Below are positions 17,301 to 24,992 of a stretch of DNA of 57,241 nucleotides, piece after piece. A model generated the notes under the pieces. The model did no database searches. It was not told where the DNA came from and saw nothing but the letters and a program-made list of their open reading frames with translations. This DNA comes from Bacteroidota bacterium (lineage in GTDB: Bacteria > Bacteroidota > Ignavibacteria > Ignavibacteriales > Melioribacteraceae): NCBI GenBank assembly GCA_018818165.1, contig JAHISP010000064.1, forward strand, positions 1 through 57,241, written 5' to 3'. The translations under genes were made by a program, and so were the position numbers. Numbering within the stretch: the first letter of the stretch is position 1; the number at the start of each line of letters is the position of its first letter.

Positions 17301-20300
17301 AATACTTCACGCTATTATCATTTTAGAATAATTGAAGGTGTAAAAATCTACGGCGGTTTTGCCGGAACGGAAACAGCCGTCAGCCAAAGGATAAACTTTG
17401 GTTCGGGCGAAGCAAATGAAACAATCTTAAGTGGCGACTTGAGCAGCAACGATAATTTTGATGTTACAAATGGAGGATACCAAACTACTACAGGTGATGA
17501 TAACTGCTACCATGTGTTGTATCATCCCGATGGATTGAATCTTACAAGCGCCGCGATTCTTGACGGATTTACCATTACCGGTGGGAATGCGAACGGAGCA
17601 GCTGATCCACACAACAAAGCCGGTGCAATGTATCTTTATTCATCATCGCCAACTATACAAAATGTGATCTTTCATTCTAATGAGGCGACAAGTTTTGGTG
17701 GCGCAGCGTACATTTACAACAGCACATCGGAATTTTCGACTGTTACATTTTTAGAAAATATTTCCGGTGGTGGTGGCGCTTTTTACATCAGCTATGCAAG
17801 TCCGGTTTTGAATAATTGCATATTTACAGGAAACGTGTCATCCGGCGATGGCGGCGCTTTCTCCACCCATTCATCATCACCAACGCTCACCAATGTTTTG
17901 TTCTCGTCGAACATTACCGGTAACAATGGCGGGGCGATTATCTTTTATTCAAACTCGGTTCAGTTCAACGCCACATTAAACAATGTTACACTTTCGGATA
18001 ATCACGCCAATGCTAATGGCGGGGGCATACGTTTTGCCTCCAATAATGCAGCTTCAACACTTAGCTTAAACAATAGCATAATCTGGGGCAACACGGCTGG
18101 AACTTCCGGTAACGAATTATCGCTGGTCAGTACAGGAACTACCACACTGAATTATTCCTGCTTTAAAAATGAAACAAATGACGTTGCTGTTTCCAATGGA
18201 ACGCTTACTTCTTCGAATAACAATACTACCGCCAATCCCAAATTTGTTGATCCGCCTTCAGATGATTTCAGGATCATTGGGCTTTCTCCCTGCAAGGATA
18301 AAGGGTTGAATGGGTATAATGCATTGGCAAGCGATATACGAGGACAGATACGTATCCAGAATACAATAATAGATATGGGCGCTTATGAATGGACTAGCGG
18401 AATTGATCCCTACTTGAGTACCGGAGAAGTTATATATGTTAATATCAATGCATCGGGAGCAAATGACGGTTCAAGCTGGGCTAATGCCTTTACTTCTTTG
18501 CAATCTGCATTGGATATAGCAATTTCCGGTAATTCCATCTGGGTAGCAAAAGGGAACTACAAACCAAGTTCAGCTTACAATTTGACGAATACTCCACGCT
18601 ATTATCATTTCCGCTTAATTGAAGGTGTGGAAATCTATGGTGGATTTGCCGGCACCGAAACAACTATCAGTCAGAGGATAAATTTTGGTTCGGGTGAAGC
18701 TAATGAAACCATTTTAAGCGGCGACTTGGGTAGCAATGATAATTTTGATGCAACCAATGGCGGATATCTTGCCGGCTCAGGCGTAGATAATTGCTACCAT
18801 GTTTTTTATCATCCAGAGGGACTGAACCTTACAAGCGCTACCATTTTTGATGGCTTTACAATCACCGGTGGAAATGCAATCGGAACAACAGATCCACACA
18901 ACAAAGCTGGCGGATTATATCTGTATTCATCATCACCCACCATAAAAAATGTAATCTTTCATTCTCACCAAGCAAGAGAACTCGGCGGTGCAGCATACAT
19001 TTACAACAGCAGTTCCGAATTCTCAAATGTTTCGTTCGTTGAAAATATTTCCGGTGGCGGCGGGGGACTTTATGTTTCAACAGGAAGTCCTGTTATCAAT
19101 AATGCAATATTTAGCGGCAATGTATCTTCCGCTGACGGCGGGGCTTTATCAACCCATTCTGCTTCGCCAACGCTCACCAATGCTTTATTCTCCTCGAATA
19201 CTGCTGGTAACAATGGCGGGGCGATTATCTTTTATTCATCTTCTGTTCAATTCAATGCTACACTGAATAATGTTACGATTTCGGATAACCTGACAGGGCC
19301 AAATGGTGGGGGTATACGTTTTGCTTCTAATAATGCATCTTCAACACTCAACATAAACAATAGCATCGTTTGGGGCAACACGGCTGTAACTTCTGGCAAT
19401 GAATTATCGTTGGTCAGTACTGGAACTTCAACACTAAATTATTCTTGTTACAAAAACCAAGCTAATGATATTGAAGTGTCGAACGGGACTCTAACCGCCA
19501 CGAACCATAATATCAATACAGATCCTTTATTTGTGGATGCCGTTGGAAATGATTTTAGACTTCATGGTGAATCGCCTTGTACTGACGCCGGTAATGATTC
19601 ATATAACACACAAACTTATGATATTCGCGGTACAGGTTTTTCAAGGAAATTAAATAAAGCAACAGGTACTATCGGAACAATTGATATGGGAGCTTATGAA
19701 TATAAATTGGGAGATGACCCACTTCCGGTTGAATTAACTTCATTCACCGCAAATGTAAACGAAAACAAAGTTGTGTTAAATTGGCAAACCGCCACAGAAG
19801 TGAATAATTACGGGTTTGAAATAGAACGCTGCGTAGCACAGATTAGCAATCTGCGTAACAATTGGGAAACAATTGGTTTTGTTGAAGGGCATGGAAATTC
19901 AAATTCTCCAAAAGAATATAGTTTTATAGATGATAAAACCTCCAAGGTTTTTAAAAACCTCGGAGGTTTAGAAGAAGAATTACAGTACCGCCTAAAGCAA
20001 ATAGATTTTGATGGAAATTATGAATATTCGGATATTGTGGAAGTAAAATTGACAGAAAATATAAAAGAATACAAATTGGAACAAAACTATCCAAATCCGT
20101 TTAACCCAACAACTACGATTAAATACTCAATTCCAAATAATGTAAAAAATGAAATGTCAAATGTGAAACTTATTGTTTATGATATTCTCGGAAAAGAAGT
20201 TGCAACTTTGGTAGATGAGAAGAAAAATGCAGGTAATTATGAAGTTAAATTAAATGCTTCCAATTTAGCAAGTGGAATTTATCTGTATAAATTGCAAAGT

Positions 20301-20342
20301 GGAGAGTTTGTTCAGACGAAGAAATTTGTTTTGATGAAATGA
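14388..20342 (+). CDS. Giant T9SS-sorted surface protein with four parallel beta-helix modules
   Basis: 1984 residues. Signal peptide (MKKSLLLIFFIHTVTSIILN), then four modules that each open with IYVD-x-NASG-x-NDG-x-SW-x-AFT-x-LQ-x-AL (starting near residues 24, 424, 919 and 1348). Each continues with GTYKPSS, a GGFAGTE segment, NETILSGDLS, and many GGGMY / NGGGI turns of a right-handed parallel beta-helix (pectin-lyase-like, choice-of-anchor Q type). Each module ends with DIRGQ-x-RIQ...IDMGAYEW. Modules 3 and 4 are a 1287-bp tandem duplication. The linker (LPVELTSFTAN, about 1779) holds palindromes A and B in-frame; the sorting domain ends KKFVLMK. AGGTGA ribosome site lies inside the receiver gene, which it overlaps by 4 bp. 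Carbohydrate binding or adhesion is plausible; no lyase active site is evident. Confidence 0.85.
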   Translation: MKKSLLLIFFIHTVTSIILNAQSTIYVDAYASGSNNGTSWLSAYTSFQSALDNAVSGDEIWIAKGTYKPSSDNGLGGGSRYYHFSLKIGVDVYGGFAGTENSIEERENYGHGEVNETIFSGDLNGDDVGFTNNSENCYHVIYNHTTSINAIHFDGVTVSGGNANGSGDHAKGGGMFNYRASNPLLNHIIFSGNSAVYGGGMYSYNNYLTHTNVTYKNNIADYGSGICIQGAITDIKFHNCIISGNKSNYDGGGVFIEGARFLPINTTITGNHADRNGGGIYVNNSFGPQSDLMNSILWGNTATNSGSQVYNAGSNHPNIYNCDVEGGSAGIGLSSGTYSGIYSNNIDGDPNFVTDVTSPAPSAVGDFHLINDYPTSTSPCFEAGNNDLLYYLQFTDFDGENRIQVEHVDIGAYEGGNYSTSPIIYVDINATGNNDGITWANAFTDLQWALLIARTCPGFTTIKVAAGTYKPTSGTDQTISFAMVNGISILGGYPTGGGARDWETNETILSGDLSGNDVFDVTNYGFQGTSGDDNSYHVIYNDSLINLNTTAVLDGFTISGGYAPTEDDNDLSTPPNPIPGSGGGMCNLSASPKVVNCIFTGNQALFQGAGMLNYNGSSPYVSNCTFFENILYGSSSCYGAGMANYNGSSPSVDSCDFISNYSGVGAAGMYNAEDCDVLITNCLFSENIAFYDPIRQQPNGGGGMANLSNHPVIIDCIFSGNVAEYQGDGGAMYNYLSAVTLTNVTFLNNTAEHFGGAIFTGSCWESVYTNCTFFGNSTDWYGGAIFFRNSTGLYENSIFWGNTAGREGDQICFTLDHGETDFYHCNIQGGTAAFGFTEGSGTYTGNFINNIDADPLFVDALNDDLRLYGNSPAVNTGNNSYNSELTDLRGQARIQNTTIDMGAYEWTAGIDPYMSTGNTIYVDVNASGANDGSSWANAFTSLQSALDVAISGNSIWVAKGTYKPCSAYDLTNTSRYYHFRIIEGVKIYGGFAGTETAVSQRINFGSGEANETILSGDLSSNDNFDVTNGGYQTTTGDDNCYHVLYHPDGLNLTSAAILDGFTITGGNANGAADPHNKAGAMYLYSSSPTIQNVIFHSNEATSFGGAAYIYNSTSEFSTVTFLENISGGGGAFYISYASPVLNNCIFTGNVSSGDGGAFSTHSSSPTLTNVLFSSNITGNNGGAIIFYSNSVQFNATLNNVTLSDNHANANGGGIRFASNNAASTLSLNNSIIWGNTAGTSGNELSLVSTGTTTLNYSCFKNETNDVAVSNGTLTSSNNNTTANPKFVDPPSDDFRIIGLSPCKDKGLNGYNALASDIRGQIRIQNTIIDMGAYEWTSGIDPYLSTGEVIYVNINASGANDGSSWANAFTSLQSALDIAISGNSIWVAKGNYKPSSAYNLTNTPRYYHFRLIEGVEIYGGFAGTETTISQRINFGSGEANETILSGDLGSNDNFDATNGGYLAGSGVDNCYHVFYHPEGLNLTSATIFDGFTITGGNAIGTTDPHNKAGGLYLYSSSPTIKNVIFHSHQARELGGAAYIYNSSSEFSNVSFVENISGGGGGLYVSTGSPVINNAIFSGNVSSADGGALSTHSASPTLTNALFSSNTAGNNGGAIIFYSSSVQFNATLNNVTISDNLTGPNGGGIRFASNNASSTLNINNSIVWGNTAVTSGNELSLVSTGTSTLNYSCYKNQANDIEVSNGTLTATNHNINTDPLFVDAVGNDFRLHGESPCTDAGNDSYNTQTYDIRGTGFSRKLNKATGTIGTIDMGAYEYKLGDDPLPVELTSFTANVNENKVVLNWQTATEVNNYGFEIERCVAQISNLRNNWETIGFVEGHGNSNSPKEYSFIDDKTSKVFKNLGGLEEELQYRLKQIDFDGNYEYSDIVEVKLTENIKEYKLEQNYPNPFNPTTTIKYSIPNNVKNEMSNVKLIVYDILGKEVATLVDEKKNAGNYEVKLNASNLASGIYLYKLQSGEFVQTKKFVLMK
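17100..18386 (+). repeat. Internal tandem repeat unit 1 (1287 bp)
   Basis: Encodes beta-helix module 3 of the giant surface protein. It is closely similar, base by base, to the next unit at 18387; the unit length of 1287 bp is 429 codons, keeping the frame. Confidence 0.75.
18387..19673 (+). repeat. Internal tandem repeat unit 2 (about 1287 bp)
   Basis: Encodes beta-helix module 4. Identical stretches with unit 1 include GGTTCAAGCTGGGC and TTTACTTCTTTGCAATCTGC. Similarity fades toward the 3' end, where the linker domain begins. Confidence 0.7.
19833..19859. repeat. Palindromic element family A, copy 4 (in-frame)
   Basis: 27 nt in the same linker loop; the right arm has drifted (CAATCTGCGTAAC), so this copy is no longer a perfect palindrome. 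Encodes VAQISNLRN. Confidence 0.7.
19936..19969. repeat. Palindromic element family B, copy 4 (in-frame)
   Basis: 34 nt with one arm mismatch (AAACCTCCAAGGTTTT against AAAACCTCGGAGGTTT). Encodes TSKVFKNLGGL. Confidence 0.7.
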
Positions 20343-20370
20343 CACAAAACATAATTTGATAAAAGATTTA

Positions 20371-20396
20371 AAGGCGGGAATTCTCCCGCTTTTTTT
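20371..20396 (+). terminator. Rho-independent terminator (duplicate of the one at 11184)
   Basis: GCGGGA / TCCCGC stem and a seven-T run, 28 bp after the stop of the giant surface protein. The sequence from the stop codon through the T-run differs from the 11156-11209 copy at a single visible position. Confidence 0.85.
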
Positions 20397-20806
20397 ACTG
20401 GTACACTTTTAATGAATAGTAACAGTATTTCCATTTTTACTCGTTTGTCACCTATTTTATATTTCATGGATTGCTACCTAAACGACTATATTTCTGTTCT
20501 TCTATTAACGTGCGTTGTATTTCCTACTAGTTTTTGATGTACTTCCTCTCGGAAAAACTGGTTCACTTTTAGTTTTGATATTTGCTGGTAGCTTTTGGGT
20601 GAATATTGCAAACTCTTTTCGTAAATATTGACATTGTGAGTTTGTTGAATTTTTGCCCATCATAAAACATCCTTTTTTGCAAGATTAATATCTAAATTAT
20701 TTAAATCTTGTAATTATGTCAATATCTCTATTAGAGTATTTCTTCGTTTTTCGTCTCTTTTCTAATAATTTATGCCTTTTTCATGATCAACTAAATAATT
20801 TAATTT
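20397..20806. other. Gap between convergent genes
   Basis: About 410 bp between the giant surface protein and the cold-shock-domain gene, which converge. Apart from a 52-codon minus-strand frame (20505-20663) I see no gene, RNA or clear repeat. The three frames on the minus strand read like a frameshifted fragment, possibly of a lost mobile-element gene, but I cannot name it. Confidence 0.35.
20505..20663 (-). CDS. Possible 52-residue protein or decayed gene start
   Basis: The frame starts ATG ATG at 20663 and has AAAGGATG at good ribosome-site distance upstream. The product is basic (MMGKNSTNSQCQYLRKEF...KTSRKYNAR) with no recognisable domain. It follows the cold-shock-domain gene on the same strand by 143 bp. 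It may be the 5' remnant of a broken gene rather than a functional peptide. Confidence 0.25.
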   Translation of the reverse strand: MMGKNSTNSQCQYLRKEFAIFTQKLPANIKTKSEPVFPRGSTSKTSRKYNAR

Positions 20807-21274
20807 TTAATTCATTCTGTTATCGGTTGATAGCAATTTGTTAAGAATTGAGGGATTTTTTACAATTTTTTTTGATGAAATAATTTCTTTCAAATTCTGC
20901 TCGGTTAGTTTGCCAATTTGGTTTAATTGGTTTAGCGCATCAATAATTTCAAAAGGATTTGTAACGCCATCATTTAGTTCCAAAATTAAACGCTCAATAA
21001 AATTGGCTAACAAATTTTCTGGAACTTCGGCAATATTTAGCCAAACTTTATCAACTTTACGTTGTCCGTCTGAAATTTTAGAAGTAAAAAACACAGAAAT
21101 TACGCCTCTTTTCAAATCAAAAAGCGATTGTCGTTTTTCTTTATCCTTGATTTTGGAAAAATGAAAAAACACATTTTCTTGATGATACAGACTTGTAAGA
21201 AATCCAAATCCTTTATCAAAAATCTTCTTAATTCTGCAAAAATCTAAAACTTCTGTTTCGTTATTTTGATTCAT
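20807..21274 (-). CDS. Cold-shock-domain protein with a C-terminal helical extension
   Basis: 155 residues from the ATG at 21274; a TTG at 21301 lies upstream in frame but deep in the previous gene. Residues about 10-75 form a cold-shock OB fold: KKIFDKGFGFLTS (RNP1-like) and ENVFFHFSKIKDKE (RNP2-like), followed by RGVISVFFTSKISDGQRKVDKVWL. The remaining roughly 80 residues are helical and unassigned, which is unlike the roughly 70-residue CspA proteins. Single-stranded nucleic-acid binding is expected. The start codon is nested in the last codons of the racemase-like gene (14-bp overlap), so the two are probably co-translated. Confidence 0.65.
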   Translation of the reverse strand: MNQNNETEVLDFCRIKKIFDKGFGFLTSLYHQENVFFHFSKIKDKEKRQSLFDLKRGVISVFFTSKISDGQRKVDKVWLNIAEVPENLLANFIERLILELNDGVTNPFEIIDALNQLNQIGKLTEQNLKEIISSKKIVKNPSILNKLLSTDNRMN

Positions 21275-22154
21275 AATTCTTTGAAAATAATTTTTCAACA
21301 AATATATAATTTTTCAGTGCTGCGGAAGTCTTTGGAGAGTTTAATTCTAAAATGCTTCCCAATGATTTTATTTCATTTTCCCTTAACCCAACTTGCGAGA
21401 CTATTTTAACCGAAATATTAATATTTTCAAAAAATTCCGTCGAGTTTTCGAAGAGAAAATCAATCATTGTATTATTTGGATTTAATATTCCAACTTTGGA
21501 TTTCACTTGATTTGAAATTTCTGCCAAAAACAAATTTTCGCTATAACCATAATGCGTGCAGCAAAGTGCTGCAAAAATTTTATTTGGAATTGAATCCATT
21601 TTTTGCAAAGCTTCGTTTACAAAATTCGCTATTAAATTCTTGGTTTCGTCACTATTTGGGTCATTTTGAATTGCTGTTTCTAATCCAAAACAAGGCTCGT
21701 TTATTATTTGATTTTCAGAAATGCCAAGTTTTATCAATTCGTTTTTATATACATTTGAATTTATAGTTGTCGGAGTTCCTAAAAGAATTAGCTTATCGTT
21801 GCTATTTTGCAAGTTTTCCGCAAAAAGCGAAACACCACTTTCAACAATTCCAACAACCTTTGTTTTTGGATTTTTTGCAAAATTTGTGTGTGGATAAACC
21901 ACCGAAAGCGTGTTGCAAGCAATTAATATTAAATCGGGATTGTAATTTTCAACCATGGAATTTAGTGCATTATTAAAAACTCCCGCTTTTTCGGCAATGC
22001 TTTTCATTGAATTATATCCATAAACTGGACTAAATAGCGAGTTAAAAAAAATCAATTCGGCTCGTTTAAAAATTGGATTTTCGTCCAAACGTCGCTCAAG
22101 CTCGCCAACCACCGAAAGTCCGCCTAATCCTGAATCTGTTATAACAATTTTCAT
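21261..22154 (-). CDS. Glutamate/aspartate racemase-family protein (MurI-like)
   Basis: 297 residues. Family motifs are in order: DSGLGGLSV (residues 7-15), IACNTLS with Cys80, and ALCCTHYGY with Cys199. These correspond to the two catalytic cysteines and the Asp/Ser of MurI-type glutamate racemases, which make D-glutamate for peptidoglycan. The usual PYG motif after strand 2 reads SPVYGYNS, so it is a divergent member and another substrate is possible. It is followed by, and overlaps, the cold-shock-domain gene. Racemase fold is confident; the exact substrate is less so. Confidence 0.65.
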   Translation of the reverse strand: MKIVITDSGLGGLSVVGELERRLDENPIFKRAELIFFNSLFSPVYGYNSMKSIAEKAGVFNNALNSMVENYNPDLILIACNTLSVVYPHTNFAKNPKTKVVGIVESGVSLFAENLQNSNDKLILLGTPTTINSNVYKNELIKLGISENQIINEPCFGLETAIQNDPNSDETKNLIANFVNEALQKMDSIPNKIFAALCCTHYGYSENLFLAEISNQVKSKVGILNPNNTMIDFLFENSTEFFENINISVKIVSQVGLRENEIKSLGSILELNSPKTSAALKNYIFVEKLFSKNYESK

Positions 22155-22249
22155 AATTAATCATCAAATTATTTGCTTTATAAAAATACTCTTTTTAGTT
22201 TTAAATAAATACACTATCATTAATAATTGATTTTCAATTGGAGATAAAA

Positions 22250-23266
22250 ATGAAAACTTCTTTACTTTTAATCATCTTTTCTGCTATAGTTTTCATTTCG
22301 TGCAGCAGTCTTGAAACCTCGCAAAATGATGCAATTGTTGATGAATACACCACAATATTTCCAAATAAAGAAGTAGCAATTGAGTTGGAAGAAATTAGTA
22401 ATTCGTTAAAATTGATTAACAACTTAACGTTTTACAAAGCTTATATATATTCTGATAGCACAATTACTGACGAAAATTTGGACGATTTCGATTTACACCA
22501 AAAAGCTATTTCAGTGAACACAATTAGCAAAACTTCTTCTGGAACTGGAGCAATAATAAGCGTTTCCGGAAATAATGTTGCTTTGCTAACAGTTGCGCAC
22601 ATAATAAGCTATCCCGATACAATAATTTCGTATTTTACAATAACAGGAAAGCAATCAAAATATATTGAATCAATTCTTTATAAAGAGCGCCAAAAAATTT
22701 ACTCCGATTTGCCCGAAGGTGGAATGCTAAAAATTATTGCAATTGATGATAAAAACGATATTGCCATTGTTGGAAATAAATTTAATGATGTTAGACCAAA
22801 CCGATTTCCTATTTTTAATTTTAATTTTGGAAATGCAAAGGAGCTAAAATGGGGAAGTTTTGTTTACATTCTTGGATTTCCGATGCATAACAAAATGGTT
22901 ACAAGCGGAATTGTAAGCAATCCAAATTATGATAACACAGGAAACTTTTTGGTGGATGCACTTATAAATCGTGGTTCAAGCGGAGGTTTGGTTTTGGCTA
23001 TTAGAGGTGCTGCTCCAAATTTTGAACTTGTTGGAATTGTATCATCTGTTCCAGCAGAAAAACGATTTGTCCTTACTCCAAATAATCCAACCCGCGATAT
23101 AAATTTTTTGCCAGGAACTCAATATATTGGTGAAATGACTGTTGAGCAGCTTGATGGAATTAAATATGGAATTGGGAGAATTGTATCTTCCGAAAAAGTG
23201 CTTGAGTTTATCAAAAAAAATGAATCTTCACTTTATAAACAAGGCTACATTCTTAATCTAGATTAG
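22250..23266 (+). CDS. Trypsin-like serine protease lipoprotein
   Basis: 338 residues from the ATG at 22250 (GGAG 7 nt upstream). Signal peptide II with lipobox FISC (Cys18) indicates membrane anchoring. The protease fold shows a plausible triad: His117 in LLTVAHI, Asp170 in KNDIAIVG, Ser244 in RGSSGGLV (the usual GDSGG Asp is replaced by Ser). Folding and quality-control proteases such as DegP share this arrangement, but there is no PDZ domain here. The next gene starts 10 bp downstream and is likely co-transcribed. Confidence 0.75.
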   Translation: MKTSLLLIIFSAIVFISCSSLETSQNDAIVDEYTTIFPNKEVAIELEEISNSLKLINNLTFYKAYIYSDSTITDENLDDFDLHQKAISVNTISKTSSGTGAIISVSGNNVALLTVAHIISYPDTIISYFTITGKQSKYIESILYKERQKIYSDLPEGGMLKIIAIDDKNDIAIVGNKFNDVRPNRFPIFNFNFGNAKELKWGSFVYILGFPMHNKMVTSGIVSNPNYDNTGNFLVDALINRGSSGGLVLAIRGAAPNFELVGIVSSVPAEKRFVLTPNNPTRDINFLPGTQYIGEMTVEQLDGIKYGIGRIVSSEKVLEFIKKNESSLYKQGYILNLD

Positions 23267-23276
23267 GATTTTATTG

Positions 23277-24050
23277 ATGAAAAAACTCATTCTACTCGTT
23301 TTAATGTTTTGTATTTCAAGTACGCTTTTTTCGCAAACTACTTTAAATGTTTTAACTTACAATATTTTTCATGGTGCAAATACCGATGGAAGTAATAATT
23401 ATGACAAAATTGCTGAAATTATTAAAAGTGTAAATCCAGATTTGGTTGCACTTCAAGAAGTTGATTTTAGAACAAATAGAGTAAAAAAAGTAGATTTATC
23501 GCAAATAATTGGTGCTAAAATCAATATGGTTTCTCTATTTGGAAAAGCAATGAATTTTGATGATGGCGAATATGGAGTTGCAATTTTATCAAAAAGATCT
23601 ATTATTGGTTCAAAAAATATTGCTTTGCCATTTCACAATGGTAATGAACCTCGCACAGTATTGCAAATTGTTACTACTTTAGAATCGGGTGATACTGTTT
23701 CGTTTATTTGTACTCATTTGGATTATAAACCAAATAGTTTGGAACGCATTGAACAAGTGAATAAAATAAATGAATTGTTCTCTTCAAGTAAATATCCCAC
23801 AATTCTTGCCGGCGATTTTAACGATGTTCCAAATAGTAACTCTATAAATATTTTGGAAAATTTTTGGCAGACAACTTATGATAAATCAAATCCAGAACTG
23901 ACATTTCCTTCAAACAATCCCGATAGAAAAATTGATTACATCATGCTAAATAAAAATAATAATTGGGAAGTTTTATCAAGAAAAGTAATTTGTGACTCGG
24001 TTGCTACCGATCATTGCGGATATTTTGTTTCCGTTAAATTGTTGAAATGA
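23277..24050 (+). CDS. Secreted endonuclease/exonuclease/phosphatase-family hydrolase
   Basis: 257 residues from the ATG at 23277. Signal peptide (MKKLILLVLMFCISSTLFSQ), then the EEP fold: LTYNIFHGANTDG (Asn), ALQEVDFRTNR (metal-binding Glu), THLDYKPNS, AGDFNDVPNS (GDFN Asp/Asn), and ATDHCGYFV (catalytic Asp-His). This family includes DNase I-like nucleases, phosphodiesterases and sphingomyelinases; the periplasmic or extracellular location favours a nucleic-acid or phosphodiester substrate, but the sequence does not decide. It forms a pair with the protease lipoprotein. Confidence 0.8.
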   Translation: MKKLILLVLMFCISSTLFSQTTLNVLTYNIFHGANTDGSNNYDKIAEIIKSVNPDLVALQEVDFRTNRVKKVDLSQIIGAKINMVSLFGKAMNFDDGEYGVAILSKRSIIGSKNIALPFHNGNEPRTVLQIVTTLESGDTVSFICTHLDYKPNSLERIEQVNKINELFSSSKYPTILAGDFNDVPNSNSINILENFWQTTYDKSNPELTFPSNNPDRKIDYIMLNKNNNWEVLSRKVICDSVATDHCGYFVSVKLLK

Positions 24051-24084
24051 TAAAAATTACATACCTGTGTTTATTGAAGCTATT

Positions 24085-24313
24085 CACTTAATTGCATCTG
24101 GCTTTGGCTTCTAAAAATTTCATAACAAATAACAAACGTCAAAAGATAAATTTCAAACAAATTGCAAAAATGAATAGCCAAACCCCAAACTCATTATTTT
24201 TGAATGAATCATTCATAAAAAAGTTTGGATATTAGAAATTGAAATCTGTGTACTATTTGGTTTTTGTGTTTTGTCAGTTGGTCTTTAAAAACAAATTATT
24301 CGTAACCAAAACT
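24085..24313 (+). repeat. 229-nt AT-rich hairpin-like dispersed repeat, copy 1
   Basis: Aligns over its whole length with 36360-36588 in the same orientation, at roughly four fifths identity by eye. Shared blocks include AAAAGATAAATTTCAAACAAAT and TTGGATATTAGAAATTGAAA; both copies end in GTAACCAAAACT. The left half (AAATAnCAAA-type words) is imperfectly complementary to the right half (TATTTGG, TTTTTGTG), so the RNA or DNA strand could form a long hairpin. No reading frame is conserved. Identity of the element is unknown. Confidence 0.75.
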
Positions 24314-24676
24314 TCAAAGTGTTATTTTTACCCAAAGTAAAAAAATGATTTTGCTGAAATAGTCCCAAAAATTTTGTGCAAAAGATATTCTACGAAAGTG
24401 TCTTTTGCATTTAATTACCAAAATATTTTTTGTTTGGTGCTTTCAATCATGTTTTCCGCACAATTTTCAAAAGGCTAAAATAAGTTTAATTTGTAAAGAT
24501 ATTTCAAAAAATGGGTGTCCCGAGTTAATTTGTATGTGCATTTATGATAAAAGGAAAATATATATTGAAAGTATTTCAGTACAGATTATCTCAAAATAAT
24601 ATGTCAAATAAAGAATCTAAGACAATTGGTTTTTTGATAAAAAAGATTTGTTATATTAATTTCTGTAGTGTTAATA
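24314..24676. other. Non-coding gap with one short hairpin
   Basis: Nothing coding is supportable here. The only structure is a perfect inverted repeat TGCAAAAGA (24377-24385) / TCTTTTGCA (24401-24409) with a 15-nt spacer. Confidence 0.4.
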
Positions 24677-24845
24677 GCAAACTTGTAAATGGTAAAGCTC
24701 TCGAATCAGCGATTCGAGCTACAATGTAGTGCGATTCGCCGAATCGCAAAGCCGATACTGACAAACTTGCAAAACTGTATTAGAAATCGGCAAAATTACA
24801 ATAATGTTCTTAAAAAGTTGAGGTGTCCAAATACTGAAAACATGA
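24677..24845 (+). repeat. 170-nt triple-palindrome dispersed repeat, copy 1
   Basis: Matches 54243-54412 in inverted orientation over its full length. It contains three consecutive palindromes: CTCGAATC / GATTCGAG (24700-24718), CTACAATGTAG (24719-24729) and GCGATTCGCCGAATCGC (24731-24747). Both copies begin GCAAACTTGTAAATGG (one T/C change) and end near ATACTGAAAACATGA. No transposase is associated. It is intergenic in both places. Confidence 0.75.
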
Positions 24846-24992
24846 GAAAAAGAAAGACTGAATCTTTTAGCATTAATGAAAAATTTATGGTAGATAATTT
24901 TGAACAGAAAGAGAAATATCATATTATTCACAATATTTCTTATTTCCAACAAACTTATTGTGGATTATTAATTACAATATTCAAAGCACTAA

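Noticed and set aside
24085-24845. CRISPR array
   Set aside because: The repeats here are two long single elements without short regularly spaced units, and no cas gene is present.
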